From assembly GCF_036195325.1 (NCBI RefSeq), contig NZ_CP108101.1, positions 4,774,001 through 4,838,000 of the forward strand: a stretch of DNA of 64,000 bases. Direction: 5' to 3'. Position 1 is the first letter of the stretch, and every line of letters starts with the position of its first letter. Shown piece after piece: positions 32,901-47,512 of this stretch. The notes under the pieces are model-generated. The model saw nothing but the letters and a program-made list of their open reading frames with translations, had not been told where the DNA came from and ran no database searches. The DNA comes from Streptomyces sp. NBC_00234 (GTDB taxonomy: Bacteria; Actinomycetota; Actinomycetes; Streptomycetales; Streptomycetaceae). A program made the position numbers and the translations under genes.

Positions 32901-33472
32901 GCCTCTTCCAGGCCACGATCCCGAACCGCGACGGTGACCGGCTGGTCCAGCCCTCGGGCAAGGCCAACCTGTTCGACGGCCGCTCCGGCGAGCCGTTCCC
33001 GGACCCGGTTTCGGTCGGGTACATGTACATCCTCAAGCTGCACCACCTCGTCGACGACAAGCTCCACGCTCGTTCGACGGGTCCGTACTCCATGATCACC
33101 CAGCAGCCGCTGGGTGGTAAGGCTCAGTTCGGTGGACAGCGATTCGGTGAGATGGAGGTGTGGGCACTCGAGGCTTATGGCGCTGCTTACGCCCTCCAGG
33201 AACTGCTGACCATCAAGTCCGACGACGTGACCGGCCGCGTGAAGGTCTACGAGGCCATCGTCAAGGGCGAGAACATCCCCGAACCCGGCATTCCCGAGTC
33301 CTTCAAGGTGCTCATCAAGGAAATGCAGTCGCTCTGCCTCAACGTGGAGGTGCTGTCCTCGGACGGCATGTCCATCGAGATGCGCGACACGGACGAGGAC
33401 GTCTTCCGCGCTGCGGAAGAGCTCGGTATCGACCTGTCCCGGCGCGAGCCGAGCAGCGTCGAAGAGGTCTGA
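29987..33472 (+). CDS. rpoB: DNA-directed RNA polymerase subunit beta
   Basis: 1161 residues from TTG 29987, the usual Streptomyces length. A GGAAGGA site at 29973-29979 supports this rare start; the frame is open 60 codons further upstream but that part is leader. Core landmarks: [15 protein letters not shown], the rifampicin region [20 protein letters not shown] with [13 protein letters not shown] unchanged from the sensitive form, [43 protein letters not shown] and [20 protein letters not shown]. rpoC follows after 94 nt. Confidence 0.97.
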   Translation: [1161 protein letters not shown]

Positions 33473-33566
33473 CGGGCCTGGCCGGGGCCTCCTCGTGAGG
33501 CCCCGGCCGCCCCGGACCGTTCAGACCATGTTTGACACTCGACCCTGAAAGAGGGATTGACGACAA

Positions 33567-37466
<3,900 letters not shown>

Positions 37467-37482
37467 GCGAGTCGTTCCACGA

Positions 37483-37527
37483 CCGCAGGGCGGTCACCCC
37501 GTTTCGTACGGGGTGGCCGCCCTGCGG
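37483..37527 (+). terminator. Terminator after rpoC
   Basis: CCGCAGGGCGGTCACCCC (37483-37500) pairs with GGGGTGGCCGCCCTGCGG (37510-37527). Confidence 0.9.
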
Positions 37528-37702
37528 CGTATTCCGGGGCCGGCGTCCGGCGGCGTGCCGTCGTGACGGCCTTCTGCCGGTGCTCTGCGAGGTCGCGGCC
37601 GTGCGGTCCGCCGTGCGGGGCCGACCCGGGCGGGGGAGTGGTGCTGTGCCGCTCGTACGGGACCGGCCCGGTCCCGGCGCGCTGTGGTGGACAGCATTTG
37701 TT

Positions 37703-37731
37703 TTGACCGGAGTCCGTGAGGTAGGTACGCT
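37703..37731 (+). promoter_or_regulatory. Promoter of the rpsL (str) operon
   Basis: TTGACC (37703-37708), 17-nt spacer, TACGCT (37726-37731). Excellent match. Confidence 0.78.
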
Positions 37732-37821
37732 CAAGCCTTGTGCCTGGGGTGTGCCTGGGCTCGGGTGCGTGTCCTCAACCGCATCGCGAGTCCGTAAGTG
37801 GCCGCCGCAATCTGCGCTTTT

Positions 37822-37880
37822 CCTGCCCTCGGGCAGGAGCTTGCAGTATTCGACACACCCGACCGCGTGGGTCGGAGATG
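37822..37880 (+). promoter_or_regulatory. rpsL leader with shared hairpin element
   Basis: A CCTGCC...GGCAGG hairpin (37822-37837) is followed by a 30-nt element at 37851-37880 whose core CCGACC-GCGT-GGGTCGG folds into a stem. The element recurs at 45425-45454 before rpsJ with two mismatches. Confidence 0.8.
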
Positions 37881-37925
37881 TTCCAGGTTAGTTTCAACGA
37901 ACGGCACACAGAAACCGGAGAAGTA

Positions 37926-38297
37926 GTGCCTACGATCCAGCAGCTGGTCCGGAAGGGCCGGCAGGACAAGGTCGAGAAGAACAAGACGCCCGCGCTCGAG
38001 GGTTCGCCCCAGCGTCGTGGCGTCTGCACGCGTGTGTTCACGACCACCCCGAAGAAGCCGAACTCGGCGCTCCGTAAGGTCGCGCGTGTGCGTCTGACCT
38101 CCGGTATCGAGGTCACGGCCTACATCCCGGGTGAGGGACACAACCTGCAGGAGCACTCCATCGTGCTCGTGCGTGGTGGCCGTGTGAAGGACCTGCCGGG
38201 TGTTCGCTACAAGATCATCCGCGGCTCGCTCGACACCCAGGGTGTCAAGAACCGCAAGCAGGCCCGAAGCCGCTACGGCGCCAAGAAGGAGAAGTAA
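37926..38297 (+). CDS. rpsL: 30S ribosomal protein S12
   Basis: 123 residues. TTTPKKPNSALRKVARVRL and GGRVKDLPGVRYKI carry the two Lys (equivalents of 43 and 88) whose change gives streptomycin resistance, so the allele looks sensitive. GTG 37926 has GGAGAAG five bases upstream. First gene of the str operon rpsL-rpsG-fusA-tuf. Confidence 0.97.
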   Translation: MPTIQQLVRKGRQDKVEKNKTPALEGSPQRRGVCTRVFTTTPKKPNSALRKVARVRLTSGIEVTAYIPGEGHNLQEHSIVLVRGGRVKDLPGVRYKIIRGSLDTQGVKNRKQARSRYGAKKEK

Positions 38298-38299
38298 GA

Positions 38300-38770
38300 A
38301 TGCCTCGTAAGGGCCCCGCCCCGAAGCGCCCGGTCATCATCGACCCGGTCTACAGCTCTCCTCTTGTCACCTCGCTGATCAACAAGATCCTCCTCGACGG
38401 CAAGCGTTCCACCGCCGAGCGGATCGTGTACGGCGCCATGGAAGGCCTCCGCGAGAAGACCGGCGCTGACCCGGTCATCACGCTGAAGCGCGCGCTTGAG
38501 AACGTCAAGCCCTCGCTCGAGGTCAAGTCCCGCCGTGTCGGTGGCGCCACCTACCAGGTGCCGATCGAGGTCAAGCCCGGTCGTGCCGCCACCCTCTCGC
38601 TGCGCTGGATCGTGGGTTACTCCCGCGCCCGTCGCGAGAAGACGATGACCGAGCGGCTCATGAACGAGCTGCTCGACGCCTCCAACGGTCTTGGCGCTGC
38701 CGTCAAGAAGCGCGAGGACACCCACAAGATGGCCGAGTCGAACAAGGCCTTCGCGCACTACCGCTGGTAG
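38300..38770 (+). CDS. rpsG: 30S ribosomal protein S7
   Basis: 156 residues, binds the 3' major domain of 16S rRNA. PRKGPAPKRPVIIDPVYSSPLVTSLINK, RVGGATYQVPIEV and ALRWIV-like SLRWIVGYSR are typical. ATG lies two bases after the rpsL stop, with GGAGAAG inside the rpsL end. Confidence 0.97.
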   Translation: MPRKGPAPKRPVIIDPVYSSPLVTSLINKILLDGKRSTAERIVYGAMEGLREKTGADPVITLKRALENVKPSLEVKSRRVGGATYQVPIEVKPGRAATLSLRWIVGYSRARREKTMTERLMNELLDASNGLGAAVKKREDTHKMAESNKAFAHYRW

Positions 38771-38808
38771 TCGCTTACCCCATCGAGACCGAGAGAAGAT
38801 TGAGCCTT

Positions 38809-40938
<2,130 letters not shown>

Positions 40939-41099
40939 CTCTCCCGAGTTGACGCTTTAGGCTTATCACCGGAGCCCGGTGGGGCATTTGACGCGACGCG
41001 CGAGCGATGCGGCGAATGCCCCCGGGACCCGGCATCCCAGCAAAGATCACCTGGCGCCGATGAAGCAAGGCGTACAGAACCACTCCGCAGGAGGACCCA
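40939..41099 (+). promoter_or_regulatory. fusA-tuf spacer, possible tuf promoter
   Basis: 161 nt. Two TTGACG sequences (40949-40954, 40988-40993) and TAGGCT (40958-40963) are visible, and CACCGG/CCGGTG forms a hairpin at 40967-40981. A separate tuf1 promoter in this spacer is known for some Streptomyces; I cannot pair -35 and -10 with certainty here. Confidence 0.5.
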
Positions 41100-42293
<1,194 letters not shown>

Positions 42294-42336
42294 TTACCTG
42301 ACTGTCTGACCTGGTAGCTCCGCACAGAGCACCAAG

Positions 42337-42380
42337 GAGGGCCCCGGCCCGCCGCGCAAGCGGTGGACCGGGGCCCTTCT
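42337..42380 (+). terminator. Terminator after tuf
   Basis: AGGGCCCCGG (from 42339) pairs with CCGGGGCCCTT (to 42378), with further interior pairing around GCGCAAGC. T-rich end TTCTG is short. Confidence 0.8.
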
Positions 42381-42403
42381 GCATGCCCGGGCGGGGCCGT
42401 GAC

Positions 42404-44458
42404 CTATGCGGGCCGCCAGATCCAGGGCAGCGCGTCCGGCCCCAGGCCCACGACAGCCGGTCTGCCGTCGGCCCCGAGGTGGAGCGCGGCCCCGTCGAGG
42501 GCCGCGGGCCCCTGGTCACGTACGTGGAGTCCGCGGCCGGTACGGAGCTGGACCAGGCCCCCCGCCGTACGGCCGAGCAGCACCGGGCCGAGGGGGGAGG
42601 CGGCGGCGGTGACGGGCCCGTACCCGTCGAAGTCGCTCCGCTCCACGACGGCTCCCCGGCGCACGGCCGTCAGCCCGGGCTCCGCCTGTGCGCGGTAGTA
42701 CACCTCGACGGACCCGTCCTCGGCCGTGAGCGCGGCCGGCGCCACACCGGGCACCGGCGCCCCGTCGAGCTGGGTGCGGGCGGTCAGCGCCTCGCCCGGC
42801 GCGTCCTGCGTCCAGTGGTGCACCGCGTGATGGCCCGCCGCGAAGACATGGACCCGTCCCGCTCCGTCGACCGCGGCGGCGAGGCCGTCCTGGACCTGCC
42901 CGCCGCCGGTGTCGCGCCACCCGCTCCACCGCCCCGACCTGCCCCGTACCCGGGTACTGACACCGCCCTCGGCGTTCCGTACGAAGAGGTGGACCCGCCC
43001 GTCGGGGGCCGCGAGGGCGACCGGGACGCCGATCCGGCGACCGTGGTCCCGTCCCCGGGCCGGATTGCCGAGCCCCCGCCAGGGCAGGAACCCGCCGCCG
43101 GGGGAGCGCTGCTCCAGCAGCACGATCTCGCGCTCGTTGTCGCTGCCGTGCCCGCCGAGCGCCGCGAAACGCAGCCCGAACAGCAGCTGCCTGCCGTCGG
43201 CGAGGACCGCCGAGCCGAGTACGGGGGCGAGCGGACCGCCACCGAGATCGTCGGGGCGGTCCCAGATCCCGCTGCCGGGAGCACTCTCGCGCCGGCGGAC
43301 GGCCCGCAGGCCGAGCACGCCGTACGCCACGAGCCGCCCGTCCGGTTCGGAGGCGAGGACGGTCCTGGCTCCCGGGTAGCGGTGGTGGGTGGAGCGGACC
43401 CAGCCCTTCCGGTTGGTCAGCGGACGGTCGCCGCCCACGTTGTAGTCCCCGCAGCCCGCCGGGTTGCCGCACTCCCAGTCGGGGGAGCCGCCGTACGGGA
43501 CGAGATGGCCGGCCTTCCGGGCGAGCACGGCGGGCGGGAGGTTCTTGGGCCAGTGGCGGTTGTAGTAGCCGCGGAAAGAGGTGGCCACGAAGGCCGGCAC
43601 AGTGCTGCCGCTCCGGGTCGTCCGGGCCGCCCAGCGGATCATGGCCGCCCAGGCGAAGCAGGCCGCCGCGGTGTGGTCGGCGTGGTCGGAGTAGCCGCGC
43701 TGCTCGCTGTCGCGCCGGCGCGCCGCCTCGGTGCTGTGCTGGATGTCCGGGTCGGGGTCCAGGGTGTGGACGACGGTCGGCCGGTACTGCTCCAGCAGTC
43801 CTGCGAGTACGTCGACGAGGCTCTCGTAGGTGTACGAACCCGCCCTGCCCAGAGGGGAGTTGTCGGCGACGACGGTGCGCAGGACGCGGTGCCGGTCGTG
43901 CCAGAGGCTCGGCAGTCCGAGACGGCCGTGCGAGGTGTGCATCGCCGTGTTGAGGAAGATCAGCTCGACCCGGCGGACGCCGTCGGTCAGGACGTCCGTC
44001 TCGGCCCGGTGCCGGCCGTGCAGGTTCACGACGGACCGCTGCCAGGGGGTGAACCGGTCGAGGCCGAGCAGGGCCGCGTACGCCTGCCGGAGTCCCTGCT
44101 GGCGGGAGGAGGAGTACGCGGACCGGTCCGGGGCCGGACGCGGCGCACCGGGGATCCTGTTGACGCCGTCGGCCTCACCCGCGGTGAGGTAGACGCAGAC
44201 CAGGGGCGTCCCGGAATCCAGGGTCTGCCGGGCGTCGGGGTTCATGAAGTACAGATCGTCGTCCGGATGGGCGAGTACCTGCATCAGCCGGGCCCGCCCG
44301 GAGGCGCTGATGGGGAGGCCCGGAGCCGGATTCGGCATCGGGTTACGGCGCCGGGGGGCCGGTACGGAGCAGGCGGTCAGCGCCACCAGCCCGGTGGCCG
44401 CCATCACCGCCGTCCGCCGTCGCACTCCGACTGTGGGCAGAGCAGGTCGATCCGTCAC
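42404..44458 (-). CDS. PIG-L deacetylase-family lipoprotein with C-terminal repeat domain
   Basis: 684 residues from GTG 44458 (GAAGGG upstream). The N-terminus VGVRRRTAVMAATGLVALTAC is a lipoprotein signal with lipobox LTAC and Cys30. Residues about 58-340 form a PIG-L/LmbE domain: LAHPDDDLYF (His64, Asp66/67 zinc-site region), TAGEADG, and SDHADHTAAA with the later zinc His. The last 300 residues contain repeated WSGW/VHVF/GRVHLF-like blocks, probably a beta-propeller or lectin-like domain that binds glycans. It probably de-N-acetylates a cell-surface or extracellular sugar. The substrate is unknown. Confidence 0.85.
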   Translation of the reverse strand: MTDRPALPTVGVRRRTAVMAATGLVALTACSVPAPRRRNPMPNPAPGLPISASGRARLMQVLAHPDDDLYFMNPDARQTLDSGTPLVCVYLTAGEADGVNRIPGAPRPAPDRSAYSSSRQQGLRQAYAALLGLDRFTPWQRSVVNLHGRHRAETDVLTDGVRRVELIFLNTAMHTSHGRLGLPSLWHDRHRVLRTVVADNSPLGRAGSYTYESLVDVLAGLLEQYRPTVVHTLDPDPDIQHSTEAARRRDSEQRGYSDHADHTAAACFAWAAMIRWAARTTRSGSTVPAFVATSFRGYYNRHWPKNLPPAVLARKAGHLVPYGGSPDWECGNPAGCGDYNVGGDRPLTNRKGWVRSTHHRYPGARTVLASEPDGRLVAYGVLGLRAVRRRESAPGSGIWDRPDDLGGGPLAPVLGSAVLADGRQLLFGLRFAALGGHGSDNEREIVLLEQRSPGGGFLPWRGLGNPARGRDHGRRIGVPVALAAPDGRVHLFVRNAEGGVSTRVRGRSGRWSGWRDTGGGQVQDGLAAAVDGAGRVHVFAAGHHAVHHWTQDAPGEALTARTQLDGAPVPGVAPAALTAEDGSVEVYYRAQAEPGLTAVRRGAVVERSDFDGYGPVTAAASPLGPVLLGRTAGGLVQLRTGRGLHVRDQGPAALDGAALHLGADGRPAVVGLGPDALPWIWRPA

Positions 44459-44603
44459 GCCGCGCACCCTTCGCGTTCCGCTTCCCCCGCAGCGGGCGTA
44501 TGGGTGCCCTGAACTGCGTACCACCGCTTCCACGCAGGTCACGGCCGGTCGGGCCGTTCCCGCGAGGGAGTAGACGGACGCGGGGGCGTCAGGGTTGCCC
44601 GGC

Positions 44604-45062
44604 TCAGCGGGCGGGCCGGCGGACCATGAAGACGTCGACGGGGTCCTCGGACTCCAGGACGAAGCCGTGGCGCTCGTACAGACGCCTGGCCGCGCTGCCC
44701 TGGAGCACGTCGAGGCGTACGGGGGCGCCCTCGGCGTCCGTACGGGCGAGCAGGGCGCCGAGGACGGCGGAACCGAGCCCGTGGCCCTGGTGGGCGGGGG
44801 AGAGGTAGAAGTGCTCCAGCCAGTGCCCGTCCAGGTGCGGGCGCAGGGCGACGCACCCGGCGAAGGAGCCGTCGGCCAGGACGACGGAGGTGTGCTCGGC
44901 GCAGAACGCGTCCCGCAGCCGCTGCCGTACACGGTGGTCGTCGTAGCGGCCCAGGCGCTCCAGGTCGGGGCGCATCACGACGGCCCGGAGCTCGGCGATC
45001 GCCTCGACGTCCGCAGGCTCCGCGGGGCGCAGGGTCCAGGTCGGCCGCGTGTTCGTTTCCAT
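44604..45062 (-). CDS. GNAT-family N-acetyltransferase
   Basis: 152 residues. Typical GNAT elements: LRPAEPADVEAIAEL at the start, HFYLSPAHQGHGLGSAVLGALLART with the acetyl-CoA loop Q-x-x-G-x-G (about 89-113), and RLYERHGFVLESED. The substrate is unknown. ATG 45062 is followed by the canonical first strand. It is upstream of the PIG-L gene on the same strand with a 145-nt gap and divergent from the S10 operon. Confidence 0.9.
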   Translation of the reverse strand: METNTRPTWTLRPAEPADVEAIAELRAVVMRPDLERLGRYDDHRVRQRLRDAFCAEHTSVVLADGSFAGCVALRPHLDGHWLEHFYLSPAHQGHGLGSAVLGALLARTDAEGAPVRLDVLQGSAARRLYERHGFVLESEDPVDVFMVRRPAR

Positions 45063-45122
45063 GGCGGGAGTCTCGCAGGGCCGCGTGGAGGCGCCTCAGG
45101 CCGGCCGGGAACGTGCCCGCGT

Positions 45123-45150
45123 TTGACCATCCGACCACGGGGGGTAAGAT
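45123..45150 (+). promoter_or_regulatory. Promoter of the S10 operon
   Basis: TTGACC (45123-45128), 16-nt spacer, TAAGAT (45145-45150). Confidence 0.65.
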
Positions 45151-45424
45151 CCTCCGCCCGATTGGCCAGGCCTGCGACCCGTATGGCACACTAGCCAGGT
45201 TGCTCGGTTGAGTGTCAATGCTGCGCGCCTCCCGCCGGGAGGACCGGAAGCGAGTCCCACGGTACTCGTCGACCCCATGCGGGTCGGACGTACGGGAATC
45301 TTTCGGGAAGTTCAGCAGGGCGCCGATCAGGCACCCGGTGGGTGTTCCGCCCCCGGTTCGCGAGGTCTCAGGCCCGCACCCCCTTGGTTGGGATTTCCTT
45401 CGGGAGATTTTCGTAGAGGGGATG

Positions 45425-45454
45425 CGACACGCCCGACCGCGTGGGTCGGAGACG
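45425..45454 (+). promoter_or_regulatory. Leader element shared with rpsL
   Basis: Same 30-nt sequence as 37851-37880 except at positions 7 and 29. The stem CCGACC/GGTCGG is fully conserved and the flanking CGACAC and GGAGA are too. It ends 57 nt before the rpsJ start. Confidence 0.85.
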
Positions 45455-45511
45455 GAGTTACGAGAACCCCCGGGTTCCAGAGCGTTATGAGAGACAGGAC
45501 TACTAGTAGCC

Positions 45512-45820
45512 ATGGCGGGACAGAAGATCCGCATCCGGCTCAAGGCCTACGACCACGAGGTCATCGACTCCTCGGCGAAGAAGATCGTCGAGACGGTGAC
45601 CCGCACTGGTGCGTCGGTCGCGGGCCCGGTGCCGCTGCCCACTGAGAAGAACGTGTACTGCGTCATCAAGTCGCCGCACAAGTACAAGGACTCTCGCGAG
45701 CACTTCGAGATGCGCACGCACAAGCGCCTCATCGACATTCTCGACCCCACGCCGAAGACGGTTGACTCGCTGATGCGCCTCGACCTGCCGGCTGGCGTCG
45801 ACATCGAGATCAAGCTCTGA
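45512..45820 (+). CDS. rpsJ: 30S ribosomal protein S10
   Basis: 102 residues with KIRIRLKAYDHEVIDSSAKKI and SPHKYKDSREHFEMRTHKRLIDI. Also a NusB partner in antitermination complexes. ATG 45512 is the first start of the operon after the long leader. Confidence 0.97.
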   Translation: MAGQKIRIRLKAYDHEVIDSSAKKIVETVTRTGASVAGPVPLPTEKNVYCVIKSPHKYKDSREHFEMRTHKRLIDILDPTPKTVDSLMRLDLPAGVDIEIKL

Positions 45821-45834
45821 GGGGACGGGCCGAG

Positions 45835-46479
45835 ATGAGCAAGAACATCAAGGGCGTCCTGGGCGAGAAGCTCGGCATGACCCAGGTCTGGGACGAGAAC
45901 AACCGGGTTGTCCCGGTGACCGTCGTCAAGGCCGGGCCGTGCGTCGTGACGCAGGTTCGTACGAACGACAGCGACGGCTACGAGTCGGTCCAGATCGCCT
46001 TCGGCGAGATCGACCCGCGCAAGGTGAACAAGCCCCTCAAGGGCCACTTCGCCAAGGCCGACGTGACCCCCCGCCGCCACCTGGTGGAGCTCCGCACCCC
46101 TGACTCCAGCGAGTACACGCTGGGCCAGGAGATCACTGCCGAGGTGTTCGAGTCCGGCGTCAAGGTTGACGTCACGGGCAAGAGCAAGGGCAAGGGCTTC
46201 GCCGGTGTCATGAAGCGTCACAACTTCAAGGGCCTCGGCGCCGGCCACGGCGTCCAGCGCAAGCACCGTTCCCCCGGTTCGATCGGTGGCTGCGCCACCC
46301 CTGGGCGTGTCTTCAAGGGCATGCGCATGGCCGGCCGGATGGGTAACGAGCGCGTCACCACCCAGAACCTGACCATCCACGCGGTTGACGCGGAGAAGGG
46401 TCTGCTGCTCATCAAGGGCGCAGTCCCCGGTCCGAACGGCGGCCTCGTCCTGGTCCGTACCGCGGCCAAGGGGGCTTGA
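45835..46479 (+). CDS. rplC: 50S ribosomal protein L3
   Basis: 214 residues. GVLGEKLGMTQVWDE at the start and the methylated-loop region GHGVQRKHRSPGSIGGCATPGRVFKG are typical; the loop approaches the peptidyl-transferase centre. It starts 14 nt after rpsJ with a GAGGGGA site. Confidence 0.97.
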   Translation: MSKNIKGVLGEKLGMTQVWDENNRVVPVTVVKAGPCVVTQVRTNDSDGYESVQIAFGEIDPRKVNKPLKGHFAKADVTPRRHLVELRTPDSSEYTLGQEITAEVFESGVKVDVTGKSKGKGFAGVMKRHNFKGLGAGHGVQRKHRSPGSIGGCATPGRVFKGMRMAGRMGNERVTTQNLTIHAVDAEKGLLLIKGAVPGPNGGLVLVRTAAKGA

Positions 46480-46483
46480 GGTA

Positions 46484-47134
46484 ATGAGCACCATTGACAT
46501 CCTTTCGCCGGCAGGCGACAAGGCCGGTACCGTCGAGCTCCCTGCGGAGATCTTCGACGCGAAGACCAGCGTTCCGCTGATCCACCAGGTCGTTGTCGCA
46601 CAGCTGGCAGCTGCCCGTCAGGGCACGCACAAGACCAAGCGTCGCGGCGAAGTCCGTGGTGGTGGCCGCAAGCCTTACCGCCAGAAGGGCACCGGCCGCG
46701 CGCGCCAGGGTTCGACCCGTGCGCCGCAGTTCGCCGGCGGTGGCGTCGTCCACGGCCCGCAGCCGCGCGACTACTCGCAGCGCACCCCGAAGAAGATGAA
46801 GGCCGCCGCCCTGCGCGGTGCCCTCTCCGACCGGGCGCGTCACTCCCGCATCCACGTCGTCACCGGCGTGGTCGAGGGTGGAGTTTCCACGAAGGCCGCC
46901 AAGACGCTGTTCGGCAAGATCTCGGAGCGCTCCAACCTGCTCCTGGTCGTCGACCGCGCCGACGAGGCCGCGTGGCTGTCCGCACGCAACCTGCCCCAGG
47001 TGCACATCCTGGAGCCGGGCCAGCTGAACACGTACGACGTGATCGTCTCTGACGACGTGGTCTTCACCCAGGCCGCTTTCGAGTCCTTCGTGTCTGGCCC
47101 CCAGACCGCTGAGACCGAAGGGAGCGACGCCTGA
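46484..47134 (+). CDS. rplD: 50S ribosomal protein L4
   Basis: 216 residues. The extended loop RGGGRKPYRQKGTGRARQGSTR-type region (about 59-80) lines the exit tunnel near macrolide sites. ATG 46484 follows a GAGG site; the frame is open upstream inside rplC. L4 may act on its own operon in other bacteria, but no E. coli-type site is recognised here. Confidence 0.96.
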   Translation: MSTIDILSPAGDKAGTVELPAEIFDAKTSVPLIHQVVVAQLAAARQGTHKTKRRGEVRGGGRKPYRQKGTGRARQGSTRAPQFAGGGVVHGPQPRDYSQRTPKKMKAAALRGALSDRARHSRIHVVTGVVEGGVSTKAAKTLFGKISERSNLLLVVDRADEAAWLSARNLPQVHILEPGQLNTYDVIVSDDVVFTQAAFESFVSGPQTAETEGSDA

Positions 47135-47472
47135 TGAGCGAGGCGACCGTTACCAGCTCGACCATCACGAGCAAGACCTACTCGGACCCGCGTGACGTTC
47201 TCGTCAAGCCGGTTGTCTCCGAGAAGAGCTACGCGCTGCTCGACGAGAACAAGTACACGTTCATCGTCGCGCCCGGCTCCAACAAGACCCAGATCAAGCA
47301 GGCCGTGGAAGCGGTCTTCTCGGTCAAGGTCACCGGGGTCAACACGATCAACCGGCAGGGTAAGCGCAAGCGGACCAAGACCGGCTTCGGCAAGCGTGCT
47401 GACACCAAGCGCGCCATCGTGACCCTTGCCGAGGGCGACCGTATCGACATCTTCGGCGGTCCGACCGCCTAA
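47134..47472 (+). CDS. rplW: 50S ribosomal protein L23
   Basis: 112 residues: DPRDVLVKPVVSEKSYALLDENKYTFIVAP and KVTGVNTINRQGKRKRTKTGFGKR. It sits at the tunnel exit and binds trigger factor and SRP. ATG 47134 overlaps the rplD stop by one base. Confidence 0.97.
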   Translation: MSEATVTSSTITSKTYSDPRDVLVKPVVSEKSYALLDENKYTFIVAPGSNKTQIKQAVEAVFSVKVTGVNTINRQGKRKRTKTGFGKRADTKRAIVTLAEGDRIDIFGGPTA

Positions 47473-47512
47473 CGGCGGTCTGGATCGTCCGGAATCGGAC
47501 GAGGACTGAGAA

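Larger units (their letters stand above)
37467..37925 (+). other. rpoC-rpsL intergenic region
   Basis: 459 nt with the rpoC terminator, the rpsL promoter and a leader of nearly 190 nt that carries two hairpins, one shared with the rpsJ leader. Other genes occur between rpoC and rpsL in S. coelicolor as I recall; none is present here. Confidence 0.8.
45063..45511 (+). other. S10 operon upstream region
   Basis: 449 nt without a gene: the rpsJ promoter at 45123-45150, a CCTCCC/GGGAGG hairpin at 45228-45242, a GACCC/GGGTC hairpin near 45271-45286, the element shared with the rpsL leader at 45425-45454, and GAACCC/GGGTTC at 45464-45477. The long structured leader suggests regulation by a ribosomal protein. 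Confidence 0.75.

Noticed and set aside
30230..33067. Minus-strand open frame of 945 codons antisense to rpoB
   Set aside because: Same type of shadow; composition follows rpoB codon positions and no family motif is visible.
42383..44512. Plus-strand frame of 709 codons opposite the PIG-L gene
   Set aside because: The minus frame has a lipoprotein signal and zinc motifs, while this frame has only biased composition.
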